DNA of 64,000 bases from Entophlyctis helioformis (taxonomy: Eukaryota > Chytridiomycota > Chytridiomycetes > Chytridiales > Chytriomycetaceae). The notes beneath the pieces were generated by a model. That model was not told where the DNA came from. It saw nothing but the letters and a program-made list of their open reading frames with translations, and did not search any database. Position numbers and translations under genes: made by a program. Shown here one piece after another: positions 13,948 to 23,900 of the stretch. The DNA is taken from the NCBI GenBank assembly GCA_025526915.1, contig JAHLKH010000019.1, forward strand, positions 124,001 through 188,000. The letters are read 5' to 3'. The first letter of the stretch is position 1. Each line of letters begins with the position of its first letter.

Positions 13948-15566
13948 ATGATGACCACTTCAGCCAGCAGCAGCAGCAGCGGCAGCAGCAGCAGCATCAG
14001 CGGCAGACAGACCCAGCGCCACGAGGATGCCGAAGACGCTGTTAACGACCCATCCAGTTCGTATGCTAGCGAAGTGGACGAGGCAGAGGACAACAACGTC
14101 GCTGCTGGCAACACTGACGAGGTCGAGGGCGACAACACCAAGTGCACCGACGTTGAAGACGGCAGCAGTGACGTCGAGGGCATTGAAGCAGCCGCCAAGC
14201 CAGTCACCAAGCAGGCAGTCGCCAAGCCAGCTGCCACAAAGCCAACCGCAACCAAGCCAGTTGTCGAGCCAGCCGCTACCAAGAAGCGAGCAGCCGCTGT
14301 TGATCTGTCCGAGGTCGCGACCGACGACTCTGATGAAAGCGATGCCGATGGCGACAACAGCAGCGCCGCTCATGCTTCTGCCAAGGCATCGACAGCCAGA
14401 CGCAAGTACAACGTCAAAGAGAAAACCGGCAAGACTCGTACCAAGGTCGTTTGGCCCAAAGAACAGTACATCCAAGCCCTCGCCATTCTGTCAAGCATAA
14501 AGTGCGCCAAAGGCACGGAAAGGTTCAAGCCGGCGGACCTTCAGTATGTTGCAAAGCTGCTCAATCGCAAGTTTCCTGGCTGTGCCTTTACTGAGGAACA
14601 CATTCGCAACAAGCTGAAGACGGTGGGTCTTTCTGATCTGAATTGCATGACTGAGGATGGTCTGTTGACCTTGTATCTCGTGGCTGTAGATCCGCGTAAA
14701 GTGGAATCTGTACCGATCCCTTGACCAGAAGAGTGCGCTTCGTGCCAATGCGCCTGATGGTACTTTGCCTCTGACCAAGCAGCAGCTCATTGACATGGTA
14801 AGTGCCTTGAGCGTGCTCTGCATAACAAATGCCAAGCTAATGGGTTTATTGTGCTGCTTGACCAGGGCAAGGGTGAACTCCACAACAAGGACATTGATCC
14901 ATCCGAGATGTTTTTGATCGAGACCCTCTTTGGTGACTCAACTGCAAGGGGCGATATGACCATGTCGACTGTCAAGGGCAAGGGCACCGCGTTTGCCAAG
15001 AATGCTATGGATTCATCTGATGACGACATGGACGACGCTGGCACTTACAATGCCACTCCAACGCGCAGTCGCGCAAAGAAGCAGAGGCGTATGTCACCAC
15101 ATTATGCATCCTATTCCATGACACTTACTCACTCTGCTGTTTCTGATCATCCCTCACAGGCGATCTTGACGTGTCGTTCTCAACCGGCCGTTTTCTGGAC
15201 AGCCCAGTTGGAACAAGCAGTACCAGGTCGTCGTCCTCTGGAGAGGAAAGCCGTTCGTCAAGTAGTGACTGGATGCCCAACCACGAGGCTATGGTCAAGA
15301 TGGCGGACGCTATCAGAGTTCTTGTCAGTTATCGTCACGAACGGCTTCTGATGAAGCAGAGTATGCAAGAGCGCCGACCTGCCCATACCAGCCGTATGAA
15401 GACAGCTTTCGAGATTGCCCACCGGCTTGGTGCGACAGACAGACAGCTCATGCGTCTTGGCAAGGTCTTTATGGACAAGGGTCGTTTGGTGGGATTCCTT
15501 TCTCTTCCAAAAGAAAGCAGCCAGCGTATTTGGATCAACAAGTATGCACCTGCTGATAGCCCCTGA
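13948..15566 (+). CDS. Myb/SANT-like DNA-binding domain protein
   Basis: Four exons (13948-14622, 14690-14797, 14866-15088, 15160-15566) encode about 470 residues with clean phases. A Ser/Asp/Lys-rich N-terminus with KPA/TKP repeats precedes a Myb/SANT-like trihelix domain: VVWPKEQYIQALAILSSIK, FKPADLQYVAKLLNRKFPG, HIRNKLKTIRVKWNLYRSL. The domain is completed only when the 67-bp intron 14623-14689 is removed. After it come GELHNKDIDPSEMFLIETLFGD and an acidic stretch, then a helical C-terminus (MVKMADAIRVLVSYRHERLL). Domains of this type occur in fungal and plant transcription-factor-like proteins and in helper proteins of Harbinger-type transposons; no transposase is next to it. GC content at third positions is visibly lower than in its neighbours, which could mean a lineage-specific or transposon-derived family. 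Its actual targets cannot be read from sequence. Confidence 0.72.
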
Positions 15567-15917
15567 TCAAGCATCGGCATCATGGGTTCGCGGATCGGAC
15601 AGCAATGAAGCGCAGTGTGTTCATTCATTCAAACAGTCATTGACATGGTTGGACTTGCCAGAATATGCAGACTGGTCGTTCCACATCGCCAAAGCCATCG
15701 AGTCGCGTGTATCATAGCGGCAGTTATCCAGCCGCGATCAGCAGGCTCGACGCTTTCGCACTTGGAGGGCCGCACAAACTCGTCGGGCCGAGCGAGACGT
15801 TCAAGTCGATCCTTGACTCTCCCGTTCCTTTAGGTGGTATCCTGTGCAACGATACGTCACAAACAGACAGGTCCAGCATCACCAATCCAACTCTAACCAT
15901 CGCGCCGAAAATCTCGC
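15567..15917. other. Intergenic spacer before NEM1
   Basis: About 350 bp between the Myb/SANT-like stop and the NEM1 start. It contains short open frames on both strands but no homology I recognise and no clear TATA box or poly(A) hexamer. It presumably holds the 3' end of one gene and the promoter of the next. Confidence 0.4.
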
Positions 15918-17568
15918 ATGGCGTCAACCAGCACAGGCACAGCGACGGGCTCGCGCAGAGGAGCAGCAAGGCGGACGTGTCTGGGCGAGCTGCAGCGGAC
16001 CATGGGCAACATCCTTGGCCTGCTGGTTCCCTCGTACGCACGCAGGCGGCAGGGCGGGTCTCGGCTGCGGGCGGCCAGCGCTGCCGAGGGTGCCGGCGAT
16101 GCCGGTGGCGGCAAAGACGTCTACTACTCTGGCAGCGAGTTTGAGAGCGGAGGGTACAGCAGCGGCAGCGGCAGCGATGGCGAGGCGGGCGGGCACGGCA
16201 TAGGGCGGCTGTATGGCAGCAGCAGCAGCAGCAGCAACGGCAGCAGCAAGCCAACGGAAACGGCAACGACAGCGGAGGCAATGGCAGCAACGGTGGCATG
16301 GGCAGCGATGCAGACAGCCCGCTGTCCGGCGAGCTTGGGCTGGCCGCGACGGCGAGGCCGCGACGGTCGCCACGGATCCGCAAGCGGCTCAACGGCAGCG
16401 ACCCGCTCAACGACTCTGACTCGGCCTCGACCGACTCGCCTGCAGATGAGCTTCATTCCAGCGGCAAGGCAAAGGCGAATGGTGCTGGCACCAGCGATCG
16501 CCGCAAGCGCCGCCCAAGGGGATCTACCGACTCGAGCTCGACGAGCACTCGGGATCGCCGTCGCTGCGTCGGCCGCTGATGCCGGTGGAGCGCAAGAAGA
16601 AGACGCTGGTGCTGGATCTGGACGAGACGCTCATCCACTCGACGTCGCGAGGCTCACGGCGCCACGACTTTATGGTCGAGGTGCTGATTGACAAACATGT
16701 GTGTCTCTACTACGTGTACAAGCGGCCGTACGCAGACCTGTTTTTGCGCAAGGTGAGGAGAGCGGCGTCTGTGTGGGCTGCAGCCGCTTGGCAGGCTACA
16801 GAGACGCTAGGGGGGCCACTGACAGGCAGACTGCACCCACGCCTTGCTTAAACGGCGGTGGCGATCAGGCGGCCGAGTGGTTCAAGATTGTCATCTTCAC
16901 AGCATCGATGCCCGAGTATGCCGACCCGGTGATTGACTGGCTCGACGCCAACCGCACCATCATCTCCAAGCGGTACTTTCGCCAGTCCTGCACGCCCCGC
17001 AACGGCACGTTTATGAAGAACCTCGAGATTGTCGAGTCGGATCTGTCGCAAGTAGCGCTGGTCGACAACTCGCCCTTTTCCTATGCACTCAACCAAGGTT
17101 AGTCTGCGAGTTAGTCAGCCTGTGAGTTAGTCAGTCTGCGAGTCTGCCAGCCAGCCAGACTGCGATTCTGTCAATGAGTGGCGAAGCAAGTGTTGCAGTT
17201 CAGGGGACTGTGCACAGGCTGTGGCCAAGCATGTGATTGTCGTGTTGCTGACTGACTCTGTGCGGATGCGATCACGATGCGATCTTGATGCGATGGATGG
17301 CATCTTGCGCCACCTGGCATGTTTAACGGCGGTGCTGCGATAATCCCTTCTATGCTGCGGATGACCTCTGCCGTGCTGTGCCGTGCCGTGCTGTGCTGCC
17401 CTGTGCTGCGGCTTCGCCACCACACACCCGGTGGCTGCAGACAACGGCATTCCCATCGACACTTGGATAGACGATCCCAACGACGAGGCGCTGCTGGATC
17501 TGCTTCCGTTCCTGGACGCCCTCCGCTTTGCAGACGACGTGCGGTCCGTGCTCTCTCTGCGACTGTAA
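15918..17568 (+). CDS. NEM1: NEM1/CTDNEP1 (Dullard)-type HAD phosphatase
   Basis: The C-terminal catalytic domain is clear: [17 protein letters not shown] (DxDxT motif at about 16606-16656), [14 protein letters not shown], then after an intron [37 protein letters not shown] and, after a second intron, [26 protein letters not shown]. This is the FCP1-like phosphatase that dephosphorylates lipin at the nuclear envelope/ER. Exons are 15918-16752, 16869-17097 and 17441-17568, about 397 residues. The N-terminal half is low complexity (Ser, Gly, Arg) and is read in three frames, with steps near 16260 and 16500, both -1. A start at [11 protein letters not shown] (15918) is plausible; [15 protein letters not shown] slightly downstream, with a myristoylation-like glycine, is an alternative. 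Intron 2 is long (343 bp). Confidence 0.88.
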
Positions 17569-18107
17569 CCTCTTGCCTGAATGAAACCAAAGACCTTGTG
17601 TATGCCTCGTCTTGCCACGGCATCCCCCATCTGGCCACGCTGCCTCTGCCGCCTGGAAGGCAGCTTGGATGGCCGCCCTCATGACGCACAGGCGAGCCGC
17701 CTCGGCGAGCCCTCTTCTCTTGCCCGTGGCCTTCATGGCCGTCGCTGATTCGCTGCTGATTGCGTACATGGGCTCAGCAGCGACGTCGCACATGTCGGAG
17801 ATGCGGAGCACACGCAACCACGCACACGGACGCACACACGCGGACTGGGCCACCCAGCCAGCCGCGTTGCATCGCCACCTGCAGCTATCGCAGGAGGCAC
17901 GATGGGCCATATCGACGGCGCAACGATGCACGGCGATGCCCAGTGGGGCACGGCTGGGGCACTGCTCGGAATGGCACTGCAGCCCATCCAGACAACGCCG
18001 ACAGCGCCAACAGCGCCAACGGCACCGACGGCGCTGAGGCTTTAAAAAGCGCGTCCATGGAACTCAACCACACACTCAACCACACACTCCAACACACACA
18101 CTCGAAC
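17569..18107. other. Spacer with an unproven small minus-strand reading frame
   Basis: This 539-bp interval lies between NEM1 and the GDP-mannose pyrophosphorylase gene. On the minus strand, roughly 17990-17610, two segments have coding-like composition: one around IVAPSIWPIVPPAIAAG and one around PMYAISSESATAMKATGKRRGLAEAARLC. They could be joined by a GT-AG intron (about 17874-17774). I recognise no family, and the plus strand is also open here, so I do not call a gene. A TTTAAAAAG at about 18041-18049, some 60 bp before the start at 18108, could be the TATA element of the downstream gene. Confidence 0.3.
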
Positions 18108-20088
18108 ATGAAGGCTCTCATTCTTGTCGGCGGTACGCTCCCTTCCCGCTGCCATGCTGCCCGCTGTCCTCTGCCACTGCCTCCTCTCTCTTTCGCCCTC
18201 TGCCCGTGCTGCCCTCCAGCCAGCCCTCCAGCCAGCCAGCCAGCTGCCCAGCACCGCATCTGGCAGCACCCGTCACAAGGCTCGGTCTGGGCGTGTTGCA
18301 GCCGCCTCTGCCTGCCAGCCAGCCAGCCCAGCCAGCCTCTGCCAGCCTCTGCCAGCAGCAGCCAGCATGCAACGGCCTTTATCTGCCCTCTCTCTCTCCT
18401 CCCTCTCCCCTCTTGCCCATGCGTCCAAGTCTTGGTCTGACTCACGGACTCTCTGCTCTGCTGTGCCCTGCTCTGCTGTGCCCGTCTGGGGCGTCGGCCG
18501 TCTGGCTGTGCGTGTCCCGGGCCCTTATTTCGCTTATCGGCCATCCATCTGCCGCACCACACACGGCCACACACACACGGCACTGCCCACCACTGCCCAC
18601 CGCGCACCATGCAGGCTTTGGCACTCGTCTGCGTCCCCTCACCCTCACGCTCCCCAAGCCGCTGGTCGAGTTTGCCAACAAGCCCATGATTCTGCACCAG
18701 ATCCAGGCCCTCGTCAAGGTGCGTTGCCTTGTGCTGTGCTACAGAGGCTGCCTCTGCCCGCCCTGTGCTGCCAATGCTGCTTCTGCCGCCCGGTGCAGAC
18801 GCAGCCTCGAGGGTGGCTGCGCATGAGTGGCGGGCTGCACAGATCACTGACGCTTGCCATTCCTTAATTCTGGCGGTGCCACCTTGCTGCCATACTCCGC
18901 TGGTGGCTTGTCTCCTCTATCGTCATCCATCCACCGTCATTCAATGCCTTATGCAATGCTTTATGCATCCACCCACCCACCCATCCATCCCACACACACA
19001 GGCTGGCGTCACCGACATTGTCCTTGCCGTCAACTACCGCCCCGAGATCATGGCCAACTTCATTGCAGAGTACGAGGCTGAGCTGGCGTCAAGATCACCT
19101 TCTCCGTCGAGACTGAGCCCCTGGGCACTGGTGCGTGGTTGGTGCACGCCCCTCGTCTTCCCCACTTTGTGCGCATCTCTTTGGGCGATCGCGAGATGGT
19201 CACGAGGTGACGACGCGATGGCTGACACGATGGCTGACACGACCCTACCCCCCTCTGCCAACAGCCGGCCCGCTTGCTCTTGCAGAAGAGATCCTCGGCA
19301 AGGACGACTCGCCCTTCTTTGTCCTCAACTCGGACGTCATTTGCGACTTCCCCTTTGAGGAGATGCTCGCGTTCCACACGGCACACGGCGGCGAGGGCAC
19401 CATCATGGTCACCCGCGTTGAGGAGCCCTCCAAGTACGGCGTGGTCGTCAACAAGCCCGACTCGACCCTCATTGACCGCTTCGTGGAGAAGCCCGCCGTG
19501 TTCGTCTCCAACAAGATCAACGCCGGCCTCTACGTCTTCAACCCCACCGTCCTCAAGCGCATCCGTCCCGAGCCCATGTCCATCGAGACGGAGGTGTTCC
19601 CCTTCATGGCCGCCGACGCCCAGCTGCACGCCATGGAGCTGCCCGGATTTTGGATGGACGTGGGCCAGCCCAAGGACTACCTCACTGGATCCGGCCTGTA
19701 CCTGTCGTCCTTGCACAAGAAGTCGCCCAGCCTGCTCAAGACCGGCCCGGGCTTTGTTGGCAACGTGCTGGTCGACCCCACCGCCGTCATTGGAGACAAC
19801 TGCCGCATCGGCCCCAACGTGGTGATTGGCCCCGGCGTCGTCATTGGCGATGGCGTTCGCATGAGCCGCACCGTCATTCTCTCGGACGTGCAGGTTCGCG
19901 ACCACGCCTGGATCCACTCGTCCATCATTGGCTGGCGATCGTCTGTCGGCAGATGGGCCCGTGTCGAGGGCGTGTCTGTGACGGGCGAGGATGTGCACAT
20001 TTCGGACGAGATCTACCTGAACGGCGCATGCATTCTCCCGCACAAGTCGGTCAGCGCCAATGTGCCCCAGCCCAAGATTATCATGTAA
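18108..20088 (+). CDS. MPG1: Mannose-1-phosphate guanylyltransferase (GDP-mannose pyrophosphorylase)
   Basis: Makes GDP-mannose from mannose-1-phosphate and GTP in the cytosol, feeding protein glycosylation, GPI anchors and cell-wall mannan. Exons are 18108-18132 (only 25 nt), 18615-18718, 19002-19130 and 19265-20088, about 360 residues, the usual length. The signature [20 protein letters not shown] is split by intron 1 after MKALILVGG. Further motifs are [67 protein letters not shown] and the C-terminal left-handed beta-helix repeats ([20 protein letters not shown]) ending in PKIIM. In exon 3 one base is missing at about 19083-19085: GAG CTN GGC GTC AAG ATC is expected, but the sequence has one G too few. 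Intron 1 (482 bp) is long and full of CAGCC and CTCT repeats. Very secure identification. Confidence 0.96.
18215..18365. repeat. CAGCC-type simple repeat in MPG1 intron 1
   Basis: Tetra- and pentanucleotide runs of ccagccagcc and ctctgccagc type occupy much of the first intron of the mannose-1-phosphate guanylyltransferase gene. They are intronic and explain part of that intron's unusual length. Confidence 0.7.
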
Positions 20089-20491
20089 ATGCCTGCTGCT
20101 ACTACGCCATCCTAAACACGCCTCCGCCTCGGCCACCACGCACCGGCGCTGTCTCGTCTGTCAATGGACTCTGGTACGATTGCCCGTCCCGTCTCTCCCC
20201 ACCACCACTACTACCCAACACATTATTTGTTCGTCCAGACCCCCTTGCTGTTGTTGTCTCTGTCACTGCCGGCTTGCTGTCCCACTCTCCCCTTACTCTC
20301 CCCCCATACCAACCGCTCTAGCCACACTATAAACACTCTTGTTTGTCTCGACCTGTTGTGTGCAGTTCATTTGTGTGTTGTGTATGTACATTGCGGCACG
20401 GACGGATCTGGACGGATCAGGCGGCCCAGGTGTGCTCAGACGGTCTTGTCTTTCCACGGCACACGGTCCTGTTGGTCGGTCAGTCAGCCAG
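20089..20491. other. Convergent 3' spacer between MPG1 and APC11
   Basis: About 400 bp between two converging stop codons. It is CT-rich near 20200-20320 and carries a gtcagccagtcagtc repeat at about 20478-20504 that runs into the APC11 3' end. The short open frames on the plus strand show no conservation that I can recognise. Confidence 0.5.
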
Positions 20492-20944
20492 TCAGCCAGT
20501 CAGTCGGCAGGGTCGATGGCAAGAACAGCGCAGACTGGACGAGTCGGCACGGCATGCCTTTGGACACTGCTTGGCGGGATCACGCTCCAGCCAGTCGAGC
20601 ATGCAGTGCAGATGGAAGGCGTGCGAGCACTCGCCGGTGACTGTGTGAGATGGCCGGCCCAGCAGGTCAGCGAGACAGACTGGCAGGCAGACAGATGGAC
20701 AGACTGGCAGACTGGCAGCACGTACTCAGTGGACAGTCGTCGCCCGGCATCTTGCACTTGCTGCAGCAGCCGTCGTACGGGTTGTAGCAGATGCCGCAGA
20801 CGTCGTCCTCGTCAACGTCTGCCCACCGCCACTCGGCCACGGCTCTCCACGCTGTGCGGCTCGACTGTCAGCCGTGCGGTCTCGGGCATGCATGCAGCCA
20901 TGAATGCAGACTGACTGACCGTGGACGGTGATCTTGAGCGGCAT
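20492..20944 (-). CDS. APC11: APC11, RING-H2 subunit of the anaphase-promoting complex
   Basis: Three exons (20944-20920, 20851-20726, 20640-20492) give 99 residues. The N-terminus MPLKITVHAWRAVAEWRW is the cullin (APC2)-binding strand. The RING-H2 follows: DDVCGICYNPYDGCCSKCKMPGDDCPL, then ITGECSHAFHLHCMLDWL (His ligands), then QCPKACRAD. It is the catalytic RING subunit that recruits E2 enzymes for cell-cycle ubiquitylation. The first exon is only 25 nt, as in MPG1. Two oddities: the last zinc pair reads C-P-K-A-C (three residues between cysteines) where the family has C-P-x-C, and the tail after CRAD differs from the usual short hydrophobic end, so an indel near 20540-20550 is possible. 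The start lies 33 bp from that of MSH5 on the opposite strand. Confidence 0.88.
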
Positions 20945-20977
20945 CGCGGCTTGCACGACTGGCGGACAGATTTCGCG
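20945..20977. promoter_or_regulatory. 33-bp divergent spacer between APC11 and MSH5
   Basis: Only 33 bp separate the two start codons on opposite strands (APC11 ATG ending at 20944, MSH5 ATG at 20978). The transcription start of at least one gene must lie inside the other gene's coding exon or first intron. No TATA box is visible. Confidence 0.55.
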
Positions 20978-23900
20978 ATGATGGAAGACGAGAACGGCGT
21001 GCCGACGGACAGCGACATGCACCGTGCGGACGACGTGGGTGATCAGGGCAGTGTGGTCGATGGCGACCAAGGTGACGACGACGACGACCGCCTGAGCTTG
21101 CACTCGCTGCACTCGGTGGCCGAGCGTCTGCGGCGTCGCTCCCGTGCTGCGCCGCTGCCGTCTCGCGTGTCCGGTCTCGCGTGTCTCGCGTGTCTCACGG
21201 CGGTGTGCGCGATGCGAGCAACAACGACGGCGACAGCAACGACGACAACGACGACGACGAGTGGGAGGCGCCGCTCGTGCGGCCGTCGTCTGGCTTTCTG
21301 CAGTCTGCGGCACCGCTCGCTGCACAAGCCGACGCGGCCGCCCACGCGACTGCCCAAACTGCCGCCCCTGCAGGCTGCCCGTCGCTCGTGTCCAGACGCG
21401 TCCACTTTCAGAGCCAGCACAGCGTCCAGCCCCTGCACCCGCCCACACCGGCTGCAAGCACCTCGCAGCGTCTGTGCCATCGCCAGTCTCCACAGCCTGT
21501 GCACGGTGCACCCCCGGGCCATGACCAGCCGTTGGATGACATGCTCGATTCCGGCCCGTATCCAGCCGACGCTTCCGGCCACGATGCTGCTGCTGCTGCT
21601 GCCGTCGCCGGACCGGCCACAGACACACAGACGGGCGGCCAGCCCAACGCCCAGCATGATCGCATCGTCATGGCCATGTGCTACCGCAAGGGCAAGCTTG
21701 GCGCCGCGTGCTTCAATGCATCCACATCCACCTTGCTCCTGTTTGAGGATGTCGACGAGGACGGCTCGCTCGACCTCGCACGCTCCCGTGAGTCGCGCTG
21801 TCGTCGTTCATGCCGTGCCCTGCCATCCGCTCAACTGATTCTCGATATCCGTCTTTCGGGTGTCCCCCCGCGCATACGTGTTCTTGCATCCAGTGCTGTT
21901 CCAGGTGGATCCGGTCATGGTCATCACACACGCTCGCGCCGAGACCGACCTGCTCGATCTGCTGGTGCAGCCACCGCCTCTGTCGGTTCATGGGCAGCTC
22001 GCCATGGAGATGCGGCCGACTCCCGAGTTTGCGTACGAGGCCGGCAAGGCCAAGCTGCTGGGCGTGCATGTGGCTGCACGCGACCGCGACGCGCTGCGTG
22101 CGCATCTCAGACCCGCTGCCCAGCTACCAGCTGCCACTGACGGCGGTCGTGGACATGGTGGACATGGTGAACATGCACAGGTGTATCCTGGATACCTACC
22201 CGTGCGCGGACAGCACTACGCCGGCGGCCGAGTGTCCATGGGTCGAGAACGCGCCGAGTCCATGCAGCGTGTTCTGGAGAGCGTCGTGTGTCTGGACAAT
22301 GCGCAGATGGTCGGCTGTGCCGGTGCGCTACTGACGTTCCTGGCGCGCACAGCCATCACCGGCGAGCTGGGTCTCGACCAGCGCGAACGAGACAGCGGCG
22401 ACTATGCGACCGACGACGAGTGCACAAACGGATACGCGGTCCATGCCATCGAGAGTCTGTCGCTTGCAAGTGTCATGCACATGTCGGTCAACACCATGCT
22501 GTGAGTCTGCTTGTCACGGTGTGGTGTTGTGCGCGTTGGTGATGCTGGCTGCTGACCAACCACATGGGCTGCTGTGCAATCCTCTTTGCAACACTCACAG
22601 ATCTCTGCGTATCTTTCAGAGCGAGAAGCATCCAATGTGCACCGTCGCACCATGAAAGAGGGGCTGTCGCTGTTTGGTGAGCCCGTCATCCACGGCCACG
22701 ATCATGTCCGCACTCGCCACTCATGCATGGTCTGGCTGGTTTGCAGGCATCCTCGACTACACGCGCACCAAAGACGGCAAGTCGCAGCTGCGCCAGTGGC
22801 TGATGCGTCCGTTGCTGGACGCGGCCGCCATCAGCCAGCGCCACGACGCCGTTGAATGGTTCGCCGCCAGCGAAACACGCGGCGTGCGCGACTCTCTGCA
22901 GACATCGCTCAAGCATCTGCGTAGTCTTGGCGTGAGTTGGGCTCGTGCGATGTAGCCGGCTCGTTTCGCTGTGGCCGTGGCTGACGCTTGGGACCACAGA
23001 CGCTTTTTTCGTCCATGCGCACCAAGCTGTCTCTGCGCGACTGGCAGGCACTGCACCAGGTGAGTAGATGGTGCACATTGCGAGTCTGGAAAGCAAGGCA
23101 GGCGACGGTGCGTGACTGACTCGGTCGGTTGCAGTTCATCTTCCATGCGCTGAGTATCCGCGCCACGGTGCAAGAATGCTGCGCCATGTCTGGCCTGCCC
23201 CTGACGTGCAACATTCTAGCGCTCGTCCACACCGACCTGATGCAAGAGCTCGCCGCATACATCACCGACGTGGTGCGTGCCATCCCATCCCATCCCATAC
23301 CATGCCCAGCACTGCCATGCTACCTCGCAAAAGCATCCCACGCGACTGACAACCGCGTCCAGATCGACTTCCAAGCCTCAAAGGCCGAGTCGCGGCTCGT
23401 GGTCAAACCCGACGTGGACGAAGACCTCGACCGGCTCAAGCCACGTACCACCGGCTGGACGCGATCCTGTCGACCGTGGCGGGCCAGGTCGTGCAGATGC
23501 TGCCGCCGCACTGCCCCGTGTCGCTCACGGTCGTGTACTTCCCGCAGCTGGGATACTTGATTGCCGTGCCGCTGCGGCCGGCCATGGACCGCCTCGAAGA
23601 CTATGACATGGCCGGCCTGGCGTTTCAGTTTTCGACCGAGACGACGGCGTTTTACAAGAGCGATCTGATGCGTGGTGAGTGGCTTGGCTGGTCATGGCAT
23701 CATATGTGTGTTGGCATGGCAGTGCAGCTGAACTTGTGTGGACGGCCGTGTGGACGGGTGGTGTGTGTGCACACAGAGCTTGACCAGGAGCTTGGCGATA
23801 TCCACTCGGACATTGTGGATCGCGAGCTGGAGATTATGCAGCAGCTGCGCGAGACGGTGCTGGACCATTCGGACGAGCTCAAGGCCGTGGCGCAGGTGCT

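Noticed and set aside
15724..16410. A 228-codon Pro/Cys/Leu-rich frame on the minus strand
   Set aside because: Antisense to the low-complexity Ser/Gly N-terminus of NEM1; no conservation and repeated CCG/CTG composition.
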